Assembly: GCA_016763075.1 (NCBI GenBank)
Contig: JAESUM010000082.1
Span: 1 to 33,795, forward strand
Length of the DNA stretch: 33,795 nucleotides
Direction: 5' to 3'
Origin: Pseudomonadales bacterium
GTDB taxonomy: Bacteria; Pseudomonadota; Gammaproteobacteria; Pseudomonadales; JAHRWD01
How positions within the stretch are numbered: the stretch's first letter is position 1; each line of letters opens with the position of its first letter. Shown in pieces: positions 1 to 7,960 of this stretch. The notes below the pieces were generated by a model, which searched no databases, was not told where the DNA came from, and worked only from the letters and a program-made list of their open reading frames with translations. The position numbers and the translations under genes are program-made.

Positions 1-1882
1 CCAGTACATCTTGTCGACCAACGCTGTTAAACACCCAGGTTACTTCTGAGTCAACGTTACTAGAGGGGTTAAATTCACCACGGCGCACAAAGCCGTTGCG
101 CTCGGTGAGTAATACTTTTTCACCGGTATCAACATCTAGCTGATCACGCAGAGAGGTAGGTATATCAAGCAGATAAACTACAGCGCCTCCAACGGTGCGT
201 TGCTCCCAGGTGCTTGAACCTACTTTGATTGCATCGCCATTCTGGTTGAAATCAAGCTCATAGAAGTTGCTGGTGTTATCTGTAACCATTTCTACTCTGA
301 GATTGGGGTTGTAACCAATTTCAAGCGCGTTGAGCAGGCTTCCGTTGGATGCCACTGTATTTGAATCTACCGCGCTGTTAACTATCGCCGCGGCCATCGT
401 GATGGCAGTGGTATCGGTTCCGAAATCACCATCGCCGGTTTGGTGCCAAACAGAGTTACACGAACCGCCAAGTGAGGCAACGTTGCTGCAATCCGTGGAA
501 TGCCAAATATTGTAGCTATCCGTTGTAGAGGTAAACATCAGTTGATAGGCTTCTGCACCTGCACTGAACATGGCGCTTCCTACGATGGTGGTCGAATCAA
601 ACGGGCCATCATCCGCAATAATAAACGGCGCAATCGCCTGGCCAGATACATCCACTCGCGAGCCTTCAACATGCTCGCTAGAGTAAGTAACCCCACCGAG
701 CGATTGCAGTTCCCAATCTACGCTGCCATCACTGTTAAGCACGATAGCACTGATGATTTCGTCGTCATCAACCCAGCCAACACTTGTGCTTAATGCAAAG
801 TCTTGCACACCGGGGACCCGGAGGGTAAGGCTTCCGCCGGCCCCAACGTCATACTCCATATCCGTCGTAACCGTGGTACTTGTATCATAGGTTAGCGTGC
901 CGGTTTCTAGGCCTTCAAATACACCTGTATTGTAATCCAGTGCAACATAAAACCAGTTCAGGCCACCTGCTGAGGAGATTAACGCCCCTACATCACCAAT
1001 CACGGCGGTTTCTTCAAGCTCTTGCTGTGCTACTTGGTCATCTAGGTTAACGGTGTCTATTTCTACTTCATCTTCAACCACAGTAACCACTGCTGTGGGG
1101 TCAAAAGTCGTAGCGGTATCGGCATCTACTGCCTCACTGATCACGCCAAGGTCTTCACTGACTTCTGCAACTACCAGCTCAAACAGATCGCCGCTGGTTG
1201 AGGTTGAACCCTGTGCGGTGGCAGCGGTTTCAACCGCCGCTAAGTTGTCTGCAATAATAATGGTCGCGACTTGCGCAATTTCATGTAGACGCTGGAAGTC
1301 AGCTGCATCTGCGCCACCGGCTTCTTCTTTTGCAATGTAATCTTCTAGCAGGTCTGCGCTGGTGCCCAGCGCGGTTTGCACAGCAGCGGTTGCATCGGCT
1401 GCGGTATAACCTTGAATATTTTCGTTGGCTTCAATTTCCGCCTGTACCAATGTGGTCAGTGGGCTTACAAAAGTGGAGCCTGCTGGCGCGGTAAGTACAA
1501 AGCTTTTGGGTACAAAGGTACCGCCAGCGGCGTCTTCATCGCTGGTTACACCGGCTGTAGCCACCAATATTACGGGATTGTTGTCTATTTGTTCTTGGGT
1601 AGCATCTATCGAGAATGCACCACCGGCACGGGTGGTGTCGGAAGGTTCACCGGCATCGCAGGCTTTGTTGTCGTTAAGGTCTAAACATACCGTTGCATCC
1701 ACCAAGTAGCCGTCCGCCACTACGCCAACAAACGTTGAAGTTGCACCACCGCCTGAGCCTGAGCCGCCGCCAGAACCACCACCGGTTTCGCCGCCATCGC
1801 TACTTCCGCCGCCACCGCATGCGGTTAACATCGCAGCACACAATAGCGCCATAGAACCCTTATACATATTTCTCTCGTACAT
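1..1882 (-). CDS. large secreted lipoprotein, 3' end beyond window
   Basis: The frame stays open on the minus strand from the ATG at 1882 to the window edge, about 627 codons with no stop. The N-terminus has a short hydrophobic segment and a lipobox LTAC with Cys at about residue 22, so it should be lipid-modified and exported. A Gly/Ser-rich linker follows directly, then a block reading VADGYLVDATVCLDLNDNKA, an Asp/Asn-rich motif common in gammaproteobacterial surface lipoproteins and resembling a calcium-binding turn. The rest is acidic and beta-rich in look, with paired cysteines near residues 435-445, and is not assignable to an enzyme family. An in-frame ATG at 1867 has better spacing to a GAGAG sequence and could be the true start. 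Function unknown; surface adhesion or substrate binding is a guess. Confidence 0.8.
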   Translation of the reverse strand, partial: MYERNMYKGSMALLCAAMLTACGGGGSSDGGETGGGSGGGSGSGGGATSTFVGVVADGYLVDATVCLDLNDNKACDAGEPSDTTRAGGAFSIDATQEQIDNNPVILVATAGVTSDEDAAGGTFVPKSFVLTAPAGSTFVSPLTTLVQAEIEANENIQGYTAADATAAVQTALGTSADLLEDYIAKEEAGGADAADFQRLHEIAQVATIIIADNLAAVETAATAQGSTSTSGDLFELVVAEVSEDLGVISEAVDADTATTFDPTAVVTVVEDEVEIDTVNLDDQVAQQELEETAVIGDVGALISSAGGLNWFYVALDYNTGVFEGLETGTLTYDTSTTVTTDMEYDVGAGGSLTLRVPGVQDFALSTSVGWVDDDEIISAIVLNSDGSVDWELQSLGGVTYSSEHVEGSRVDVSGQAIAPFIIADDGPFDSTTIVGSAMFSAGAEAYQLMFTSTTDSYNIWHSTDCSNVASLGGSCNSVWHQTGDGDFGTDTTAITMAAAIVNSAVDSNTVASNGSLLNALEIGYNPNLRVEMVTDNTSNFYELDFNQNGDAIKVGSSTWEQRTVGGAVVYLLDIPTSLRDQLDVDTGEKVLLTERNGFVRRGEFNPSSNVDSEVTWVFNSVGRQDVL

Positions 1883-2102
1883 TTCCTGCAACCTCGAAGT
1901 GAGTTAGGCCTAGCTGCCAGCAATTGCGTTGCTATACTTCCCGCAGTATCACTGTATTCAAGAATGTAATACCTACAAATTCCTCGTCTGCGCAACGACC
2001 CGACATGCTAGAATACCTCAACCAAAACCGCATCACCCATTTGGGGTATGCTACGCATTAAATCCCATTCACAAACTGGTTAAACAGCGGTAGTTACCTC
2101 AC

Positions 2103-3830
2103 GTGAAGAAATCAGGCGTTGATGCGGCCATATTGGTCTCGCTCATTTACGAAAAGCTCCAAAACCCCTTTCAATACCAAGGCTTTACCCCGCAAGATAA
2201 CGAAAATCTCGCTGGGTTTGATATCACCGATGAAGAACTCAATACCTTTAGTGCCGGTATGTTGAGCCCCGTTGTGCTCAAAGAGATTACGCCGCACTTG
2301 GAGCAAGCCCTCTCTTTAGCAGAAAAATTAGAAAACGTTGCGTTGACCCAACCGGCTCAAGCGGCTATTTCGTTTTTTGATTTACCCATCCCAGTATTGC
2401 TTTTTTCCAGCCGACTGGTCTTACTGCAAGCCAACTCGCCAGCACAACACATGCTAGTTGAGCATATTCAGTTGCCGCAAAAAGCCGCAACAGCACTCAC
2501 CATGGATGCAGCACTCAGAAAAGATGTTCTGACAGCGGTCGCCTCTACTATTGATACCCATACCACCCGCAGCCTAAGTTTCACGGTGGAAGCCGGCGTA
2601 ATACGCACTGCTATTGTTATTCCTCAAGAAAATTCGCAACCCGGCACTTCAGCAAATGCAGCCGTACTTTTTTTGAATCATGAAAGCCGTGTTGAAGAGT
2701 TGGCCATGGCACTTATTAGCACCCATGGCTTAACCCAGTCAGAAGCCGAGGTTACCGCATATTTAGCACAAGGGCTTTCTCCAAAATCAATCGCGGAAAA
2801 GAAACAAACCTCCATTAATACGGTACGCACTCAGATCAAGCGAACCTTTGCTAAAACCAAAACTACTCACCAAGCGCAACTGGTGTCTCTGGTATTAAAC
2901 GGCCCCGCTGTGTGGATGAACATCCTAAAAAACAGCGCCTCATCTCATCAAACAGATCGCACAAAAACCACTGCACCACTATTTGAGCTGTGTGATGGCC
3001 GCAGTATAAGTTATGGCGACTTTGGCCCTAAAGAAGGCAAACCGGTGATTCTGTTTCACCATTTATTCGGATCAAGAGACGATAAACCTGAAGATGACGG
3101 AGTATTAGTGCGGCTCGGCATTCGGCTTATTATTCCCGAACGCCCTGGCGTCGGGCAAACATCTCGAAATCAAAATATGACCATGCTGAGCTGGGCCGAT
3201 GATGTTTTAGCACTGCTAGACCACCTTACAATTGAGCGCTGCCACGTGGCCGGGCTTTCTTCTGGCGCACCCTTTGCAGCTGCACTGACAACCCGGTTAG
3301 GCCCGCGGTCAATCAAGCTTGGGATCATTGCTGCACAAATGCCTGTGGACGAGCTACCCAAGGGCGTCACTGTAGGAACCTTACAGCGTTTTTTAACTAG
3401 TGCTGCTCGGCATATGCCAACAATAGCCGTTAAACAATTAAGATCGACGTACACTAGGCTGCTGGAGGACCCAGCAGAAATGCTTGAGCAGTACAAACGT
3501 AAAACAAGTACCGCCGATAAACTGTTACACCTTAACCCCGATATCGATAACCTGCGATTGCGTAATATTCAGGGTGCAGCAACCCGCTCGGTAAAAATTT
3601 ATGCTCATGAAATTGTTCGATCGGCTAAGCCCTGGGGTTTTTTGTTGGCCGACATTCAAACTCCCGTAATAATATGGCACGGCGCGCAAGACGAGATGTA
3701 CCCACTAGAACACGCCCGCGCGATAGCGCAGATTATTCCAAATTGTGAAACCGTTTTTAATGATGACTGGGGACACTTTTTCCCGCTGCAAGAATGGGAA
3801 TCCATTTATAAAACCTTGATTGCTCAATAG
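2103..3830 (+). CDS. LuxR-type HTH regulator fused to alpha/beta hydrolase (copy 1)
   Basis: 575 aa. Residues 1-200 form an N-terminal region with a possible PAS-like part (about 85-195). Residues 205-265 are a LuxR/GerE helix-turn-helix (LTQSEAEVTAYLAQG, then SINTVRTQIKRTFAKT). Residues 293-575 are an alpha/beta hydrolase with intact triad: Ser386 in GLSSG, Asp530 in HGAQD, His558 in DWGHFF, plus an oxyanion-region HHLFGS. The HTH lies in the middle, whereas most LuxR proteins carry it at the C-terminus. The start is GTG; an in-frame TAG 12 bases upstream rules out a longer protein, and no clear ribosome site is visible. It converges with the AlkC gene and has a homologue at 5231-6997. Likely a cytoplasmic one-component regulator that hydrolyses or senses a small ester, lactone or similar ligand; the ligand is unknown. 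Confidence 0.85.
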   Translation: MKKSGVDAAILVSLIYEKLQNPFQYQGFTPQDNENLAGFDITDEELNTFSAGMLSPVVLKEITPHLEQALSLAEKLENVALTQPAQAAISFFDLPIPVLLFSSRLVLLQANSPAQHMLVEHIQLPQKAATALTMDAALRKDVLTAVASTIDTHTTRSLSFTVEAGVIRTAIVIPQENSQPGTSANAAVLFLNHESRVEELAMALISTHGLTQSEAEVTAYLAQGLSPKSIAEKKQTSINTVRTQIKRTFAKTKTTHQAQLVSLVLNGPAVWMNILKNSASSHQTDRTKTTAPLFELCDGRSISYGDFGPKEGKPVILFHHLFGSRDDKPEDDGVLVRLGIRLIIPERPGVGQTSRNQNMTMLSWADDVLALLDHLTIERCHVAGLSSGAPFAAALTTRLGPRSIKLGIIAAQMPVDELPKGVTVGTLQRFLTSAARHMPTIAVKQLRSTYTRLLEDPAEMLEQYKRKTSTADKLLHLNPDIDNLRLRNIQGAATRSVKIYAHEIVRSAKPWGFLLADIQTPVIIWHGAQDEMYPLEHARAIAQIIPNCETVFNDDWGHFFPLQEWESIYKTLIAQ

Positions 3831-3858
3831 CATTTTTGCACCCAGCCATCACTAAGTA

Positions 3859-4968
3859 TTACGCCAGTGATAGCAACTCAAACTCCACTGATTTTTTCTC
3901 TACGCCATTTACAATAAGACTTAAGCGATGCATACCTGGGTAATGAACCCGCGTATTAAGCTGCTTAAAGTTATGTTTTTTGGTAGCGGTTTTTGTAGTG
4001 CTGTTTATTACGCCTTCATAAATTTTGAATACTTTTCTTGATTGCTTGCCATTGGCTTTAACAAAATCTATACCGTATTCAATTCTGGTTTTACCAAGCT
4101 CACCAGATGTTGCGTTCAAATTTGAATGGCCGTTAATACCCAGCATAAAGCTAAATTCAAAAGACTCTCCAATAGCGAGTTGATCGGTAGATAACTCAAG
4201 TTGTAGAACCTCTGAATGTTGATGGTCAAACCCAAATAATTTTAGCGCTTGTGGATCACCTTTTTTTAACAAGGTTCGGCTAGCGTGTTTTACCAACCAG
4301 TCGGTATCTGGGTGCTTACCGAGCCAACGTGCTGCGGTATCCAAGGTTACAGTAGGGTTATCTTTAGCTATATCATTTAGATTATTAGCAACACTACGCC
4401 TAACATACAGGCTTATATCTTGTTTTAAGTTTTCAAGGATAGCCAATATGGCTTCCGGCGATTTTTTAAATTCAGGTAGTGCCATAGCCCAAGGCAACCT
4501 AGGCCTACACCCTTCTGAGGCTAGCCTTCGTACATGTTCGTTTTCGTGCAATGACCATTCCAGCATTTGCTTCATCATTTTGTTTGAGTCTTGAATAATG
4601 AAAGGCCGCACAGAAAATTCGCTGCTAGAAAATTGCGTAAAATATTCCAGCGCTGGCAGCGATACTTCCCAGTTATCCATTCCATAGGTTTCTACGTAAT
4701 CTGGAAACACCATGGCTCCAAATCCGTCAAAATGAGGCGCTACTTTTTTTAGCACGCCAATCGCTTTTGGGTAATCAAGATTAATAAACTGATGCAAACA
4801 AGCTGTAATATGGTACATGCGCTGTTTTAGTTCGCGCATATTCCAGCTTGAATCAAACACTGCTTTACAAAAGCCAGTTTCATCAAATACCTCATGATGT
4901 TCTTTAACTTTTTTTGCAATTTGTTCAATGTACTGTTGCGAGTATCGATGCTTTAGTAACTCAGCCAT
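3859..4968 (-). CDS. alkC: AlkC-type DNA alkylation repair glycosylase
   Basis: 369 aa. Residues 1-250 are helical HEAT-like repeats with the family block HENEHVRRLASEGCRPRLPW (141-160) and VRRSVANNLNDIAKDNP (189-205), typical of the AlkC/AlkD superfamily. Residues about 253-369 are beta-rich and match the C-terminal Ig-like domain carried by the longer AlkC subfamily. Known members are DNA glycosylases that remove N3-alkylated bases such as 3-methylcytosine and 3-methyladenine without flipping the base. Start ATG 4968 is preceded by AGAGGA with 5-base spacing. The gene sits on the opposite strand between two LuxR-hydrolase paralogues, converging on the first (28-base gap) and diverging from the second (about 260 bases between starts). 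It is not in an obvious Ada or AlkB operon. Confidence 0.85.
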   Translation of the reverse strand: MAELLKHRYSQQYIEQIAKKVKEHHEVFDETGFCKAVFDSSWNMRELKQRMYHITACLHQFINLDYPKAIGVLKKVAPHFDGFGAMVFPDYVETYGMDNWEVSLPALEYFTQFSSSEFSVRPFIIQDSNKMMKQMLEWSLHENEHVRRLASEGCRPRLPWAMALPEFKKSPEAILAILENLKQDISLYVRRSVANNLNDIAKDNPTVTLDTAARWLGKHPDTDWLVKHASRTLLKKGDPQALKLFGFDHQHSEVLQLELSTDQLAIGESFEFSFMLGINGHSNLNATSGELGKTRIEYGIDFVKANGKQSRKVFKIYEGVINSTTKTATKKHNFKQLNTRVHYPGMHRLSLIVNGVEKKSVEFELLSLA

Positions 4969-5105
4969 TTTCGTCCTCTACATTGTATTTTTTGATTTGA
5001 TTTGTTGCGGCCAACTGGAACTTTTATATGCCCGTTATTAGATAATGAGCCGTCGGATTCTCGTTGCCCACATAAACCAGAGAAACCGTATGGCCTATCG
5101 GGTAT

Positions 5106-5160
5106 GCCAAATATTGGCCGCAGTGAAACTACCGCGCTCACACGCTGAATACTCTATAAT
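5106..5160 (+). promoter_or_regulatory. candidate regulated promoter of second LuxR-hydrolase gene
   Basis: A perfect TATAAT lies at 5155-5160, about 70 bases before the start at 5231, with no recognisable -35 hexamer at the right distance (CCGCGC at 5132-5137). About 43 bases upstream of the TATAAT is a dyad, GCCAA-ATA-TTGGC, at 5106-5118. A good -10, a missing -35 and a dyad near -55 fit an activator-dependent promoter. This is inference; the dyad is short enough to occur by chance. Confidence 0.35.
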
Positions 5161-5230
5161 AAAACTTAGAGCTTGGTACGATTGATCGGTTTTTTGGTCG
5201 TATCGATTCACCCCCCATTTCAAACGAAAT

Positions 5231-6997
5231 ATGGTCAGGCAGTCATCCATGGGTTCAAACCAACCGCCCGAGTCGCTGCGATCAAACAACGAACATGTTT
5301 CGGTACTGGTCTCTCTGATTTACGAAGCGGTACTCACACCCAACCTCTCCACCGGCTTAACCGAACGAACGTCCAATTCAAACTTTGCTGCGCTCCAAGG
5401 GTCACCGCTGGATCAAATATTAGATACTGCGCTAGTTAGCCAAACCTTACCTCATCTCGACCATGCCTTAACACTTGCAGCAAAACAGCAACCCGCGAGC
5501 AGCAGAGCTAACGCCGGCATATTATTCAGCGACTTACCGCTTCCGGTGTGCATTATATCCAAACGATTGGAGTTACTTAGCACCAATGACCGCGCCCAGA
5601 TCATGCTGCACACAAGTGTTGATCTACCGCTAAATGCAACACAGGCATTCAACTTTAAGGACTCGTTAAAAGACGAACTATTACACGCCGTTGGCGCGGC
5701 AATACACAGCCAGTGCACTCGCGTGCTTAATTGCACCGTAGATTCTGGGATGGCTCAAACCATTTTGGTAATACCCACCCCCAATAAAGATGGCGCTCAA
5801 ACCTCTATACGCAGCCCAGCGGCGGAAATTGTATTTCTGAATTTTGAAAGCGGCATTGAGGAACTCACAACCGCTCTGGTTGAGATTTATAAACTGACTA
5901 AATCTGAAGCGGGGGTAACCGCGTTACTTGCGCAGGGTTATTCGCTGGCAAAAATTGCAGAGATCAAAAACTGTTCTATCAATACTGTGCGTACCCAAAT
6001 TAAAACCACTTACCGCAAAACCGGAACCTGCCGGCAGGGGCAGTTGATATCTCTGGCACTTAACGGCCCCGCAGTCTGGCTCAATATCGTTAATAACAGC
6101 AACAAGAAGTGGCAAGAATCCAGCGCTTATATCAACCGTGCCGAGGACACCATTGAGCTTAATGATGGGCGCCAGCTTGGTTACGGTGATTACGGCCCCA
6201 AAGATGGCAAGCCCGTAATTCTTTCACACCACCTAATGGGTTCAAGAAAAGAAAAACCAGATAATGAGAGTTTATTACAACGCCTTGGTGTTCGGCTTAT
6301 CATCCCGGAACGACCGGGTATTGGGCTATCCAGCACTGCTGTGAATTACACCCTACTGCAATATGCTGCGGATATTCGTGAGCTTGCGGATCAGCTCAAT
6401 CTAGGCTCTGTATATATTGCAGGTGTATCGGCCGGTGGCCCTTTTGCCGCAGCCTGCGCCGCAATACTGGGTGAGCGCGTCATCAAACTAGGATTGATTG
6501 CCTCGCAAATGCCAATGGACGAACTACCCAATGGCGTGATAATCGGTTATACCCAGCGATTACTCACCACCATGTCACGGCATTGGCCTGGCCCAATCCA
6601 AAAGCTGTTAGAAGTCCGCTACAATCGTTTAATGGCCTGCCCCGAAAGCGCGATCAATGAATTCAATCAAAATGGCAGCTCAGCCGATCGAGCATTATTG
6701 CAAACCTCACCCGGGGCACAGCTGCGGCTACGAACATTAATAGACGCCGCGCAACTACCGGTTGAGCTGTTTTCGAGAGAGCTGATTACACTTTCACGGC
6801 CTTGGGGTTTTAAGCTCACAGACATTGCTGCGCCTATCGTATTTTGGCACGGCGAACAGGACGACTATTTTCCCGCCGAACAGACCCAGGTAATGGCCTC
6901 TGTTATTCCAAATAGCTGCGTCACTGTTCGTGAAGACTGGGGGCATTTCTTTCTTTGGAACGAATGGGAAAAAGTCCTTAGCGAGCTGATTAAATAA
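5231..6997 (+). CDS. LuxR-type HTH regulator fused to alpha/beta hydrolase (copy 2)
   Basis: 588 aa paralogue of the product of 2103-3830 with the same architecture: N-terminal sensor-like region (1-210), LuxR HTH (about 215-277, with KLTKSEAGVTALLAQG and INTVRTQIKTTYRKTG), and alpha/beta hydrolase (305-588). The triad is intact: Ser400 in GVSAG, Asp544 in HGEQD, His572 in DWGHFF. The two proteins align end to end, and the hydrolase and HTH halves are clearly more alike than the N-terminal 200 residues, so the two may read different signals. ATG 5231 is the longest start; ATG 5249, preceded by CAGG, is a reasonable alternative. The gene is divergent from the AlkC gene and may be autoregulated, but the sequence does not prove this. 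Confidence 0.85.
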   Translation: MVRQSSMGSNQPPESLRSNNEHVSVLVSLIYEAVLTPNLSTGLTERTSNSNFAALQGSPLDQILDTALVSQTLPHLDHALTLAAKQQPASSRANAGILFSDLPLPVCIISKRLELLSTNDRAQIMLHTSVDLPLNATQAFNFKDSLKDELLHAVGAAIHSQCTRVLNCTVDSGMAQTILVIPTPNKDGAQTSIRSPAAEIVFLNFESGIEELTTALVEIYKLTKSEAGVTALLAQGYSLAKIAEIKNCSINTVRTQIKTTYRKTGTCRQGQLISLALNGPAVWLNIVNNSNKKWQESSAYINRAEDTIELNDGRQLGYGDYGPKDGKPVILSHHLMGSRKEKPDNESLLQRLGVRLIIPERPGIGLSSTAVNYTLLQYAADIRELADQLNLGSVYIAGVSAGGPFAAACAAILGERVIKLGLIASQMPMDELPNGVIIGYTQRLLTTMSRHWPGPIQKLLEVRYNRLMACPESAINEFNQNGSSADRALLQTSPGAQLRLRTLIDAAQLPVELFSRELITLSRPWGFKLTDIAAPIVFWHGEQDDYFPAEQTQVMASVIPNSCVTVREDWGHFFLWNEWEKVLSELIK

Positions 6998-7058
6998 CAC
7001 AGCGAATCAGACTTGCTTTTGCGTACCAACCCACCACGTTAGCCACTATAATGCTGCG

Positions 7059-7880
7059 ATGAATATAACCGGCAGTATCAAAAAAATGATCGGCTCGCTA
7101 CAAAGCCCGATCGAGTATCTGTTGCCTATTGGTGACCAAACAATCCCTATGAACCCGTTGATTGGTACAACTATCAAGCTTACCAATGAAGGTCTCATCA
7201 ACTGTATTGCTTGCGGTAGAAAAACCAATAAGAGCTTCAGCCAAGGGCACTGTTTTCCTTGCATGCGCTCGTTGCCGCAATGCGACAGCTGCATCATCAA
7301 ACCTGAGCTGTGTCATTTTGACCAAGGCACCTGCCGCGACGAACAATGGGGCAAAGATAATTGCCTGCGAGATCACTTTGTTTATTTGGCGAACTCTTCA
7401 GGTGTGAAGGTGGGCATTACTCGTGGCACACAAGTACCCACACGCTGGATTGATCAGGGTGCTAGTCAGGCATTGCCTATTTTCAGAGTCTCTAACCGGT
7501 TACTTTCTGGCCGTATTGAAGTAGCACTTAAAGCACATGTCGCAGATAAAACCGACTGGCGTAAAATGCTAAAAGGCCAGCCAGAGCCGGTAGATTTGGT
7601 GGCTCGCGCCGAACAACTAATGGCAGATTGCAGCGAACAAATCACCGCAATTGAACAGGAGTTCGGAATTCAAAGCATCACTCGTTTAAAAGATGAGGCG
7701 ATGGTTCAACTGGATTACCCTGTAGAGCAATATCCGGAAAAGGTGAAGGCACTCAACCTAGAAAAAACACCTGAAATTGAAGGTACGTTGGTTGGGATTA
7801 AAGGGCAGTATTTGATTTTTGATATTGGCGTTTTGAATATTCGAAAATACACCGGCTATCAATTAACGCTTTCTGCATAG
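7059..7880 (+). CDS. DUF2797 family cysteine-rich protein
   Basis: 273 aa. The N-terminal 100 residues carry nine cysteines, mostly in CxxC pairs (49/52, 65/68, 75/78) plus 85, 92 and 102, suggesting bound zinc. They are followed by FVYLANSSGVKVGITR (107-122), resembling the start of a GIY-YIG nuclease fold, with Arg129 and a Glu in GRIEVALK further on. This matches the DUF2797 family, which to my knowledge has no established role; nucleic-acid binding or cutting is a reasonable guess. The start ATG has no strong ribosome site, and an ATG 8 bases upstream opens a frame that stops at once. It follows the second LuxR-hydrolase gene by about 60 bases on the same strand and ends before a strong two-way terminator, so cotranscription is possible. 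Confidence 0.8.
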   Translation: MNITGSIKKMIGSLQSPIEYLLPIGDQTIPMNPLIGTTIKLTNEGLINCIACGRKTNKSFSQGHCFPCMRSLPQCDSCIIKPELCHFDQGTCRDEQWGKDNCLRDHFVYLANSSGVKVGITRGTQVPTRWIDQGASQALPIFRVSNRLLSGRIEVALKAHVADKTDWRKMLKGQPEPVDLVARAEQLMADCSEQITAIEQEFGIQSITRLKDEAMVQLDYPVEQYPEKVKALNLEKTPEIEGTLVGIKGQYLIFDIGVLNIRKYTGYQLTLSA

Positions 7881-7905
7881 CGCTGCAGGGCATGACCTAA
7901 ACAAC

Positions 7906-7942
7906 ATTAAAACTACCGGTGGTTTAAGCCGGTAGTTTTAAT
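7906..7942. terminator. two-way intrinsic terminator
   Basis: A perfect 14-bp inverted repeat, ATTAAAACTACCGG at 7906-7919 and its complement at 7929-7942, with a 9-base loop. Each arm ends in an A/T tract that gives a U-rich tail in either direction. It lies between the convergent DUF2797 gene and the TPR gene and serves both. Confidence 0.85.
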
Positions 7943-7960
7943 CAGACCGTCATCACACAA

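Noticed and set aside
330-1709. Several plus-strand open frames of 60-100 codons
   Set aside because: All are shadows of the long minus-strand lipoprotein frame, which is open throughout.
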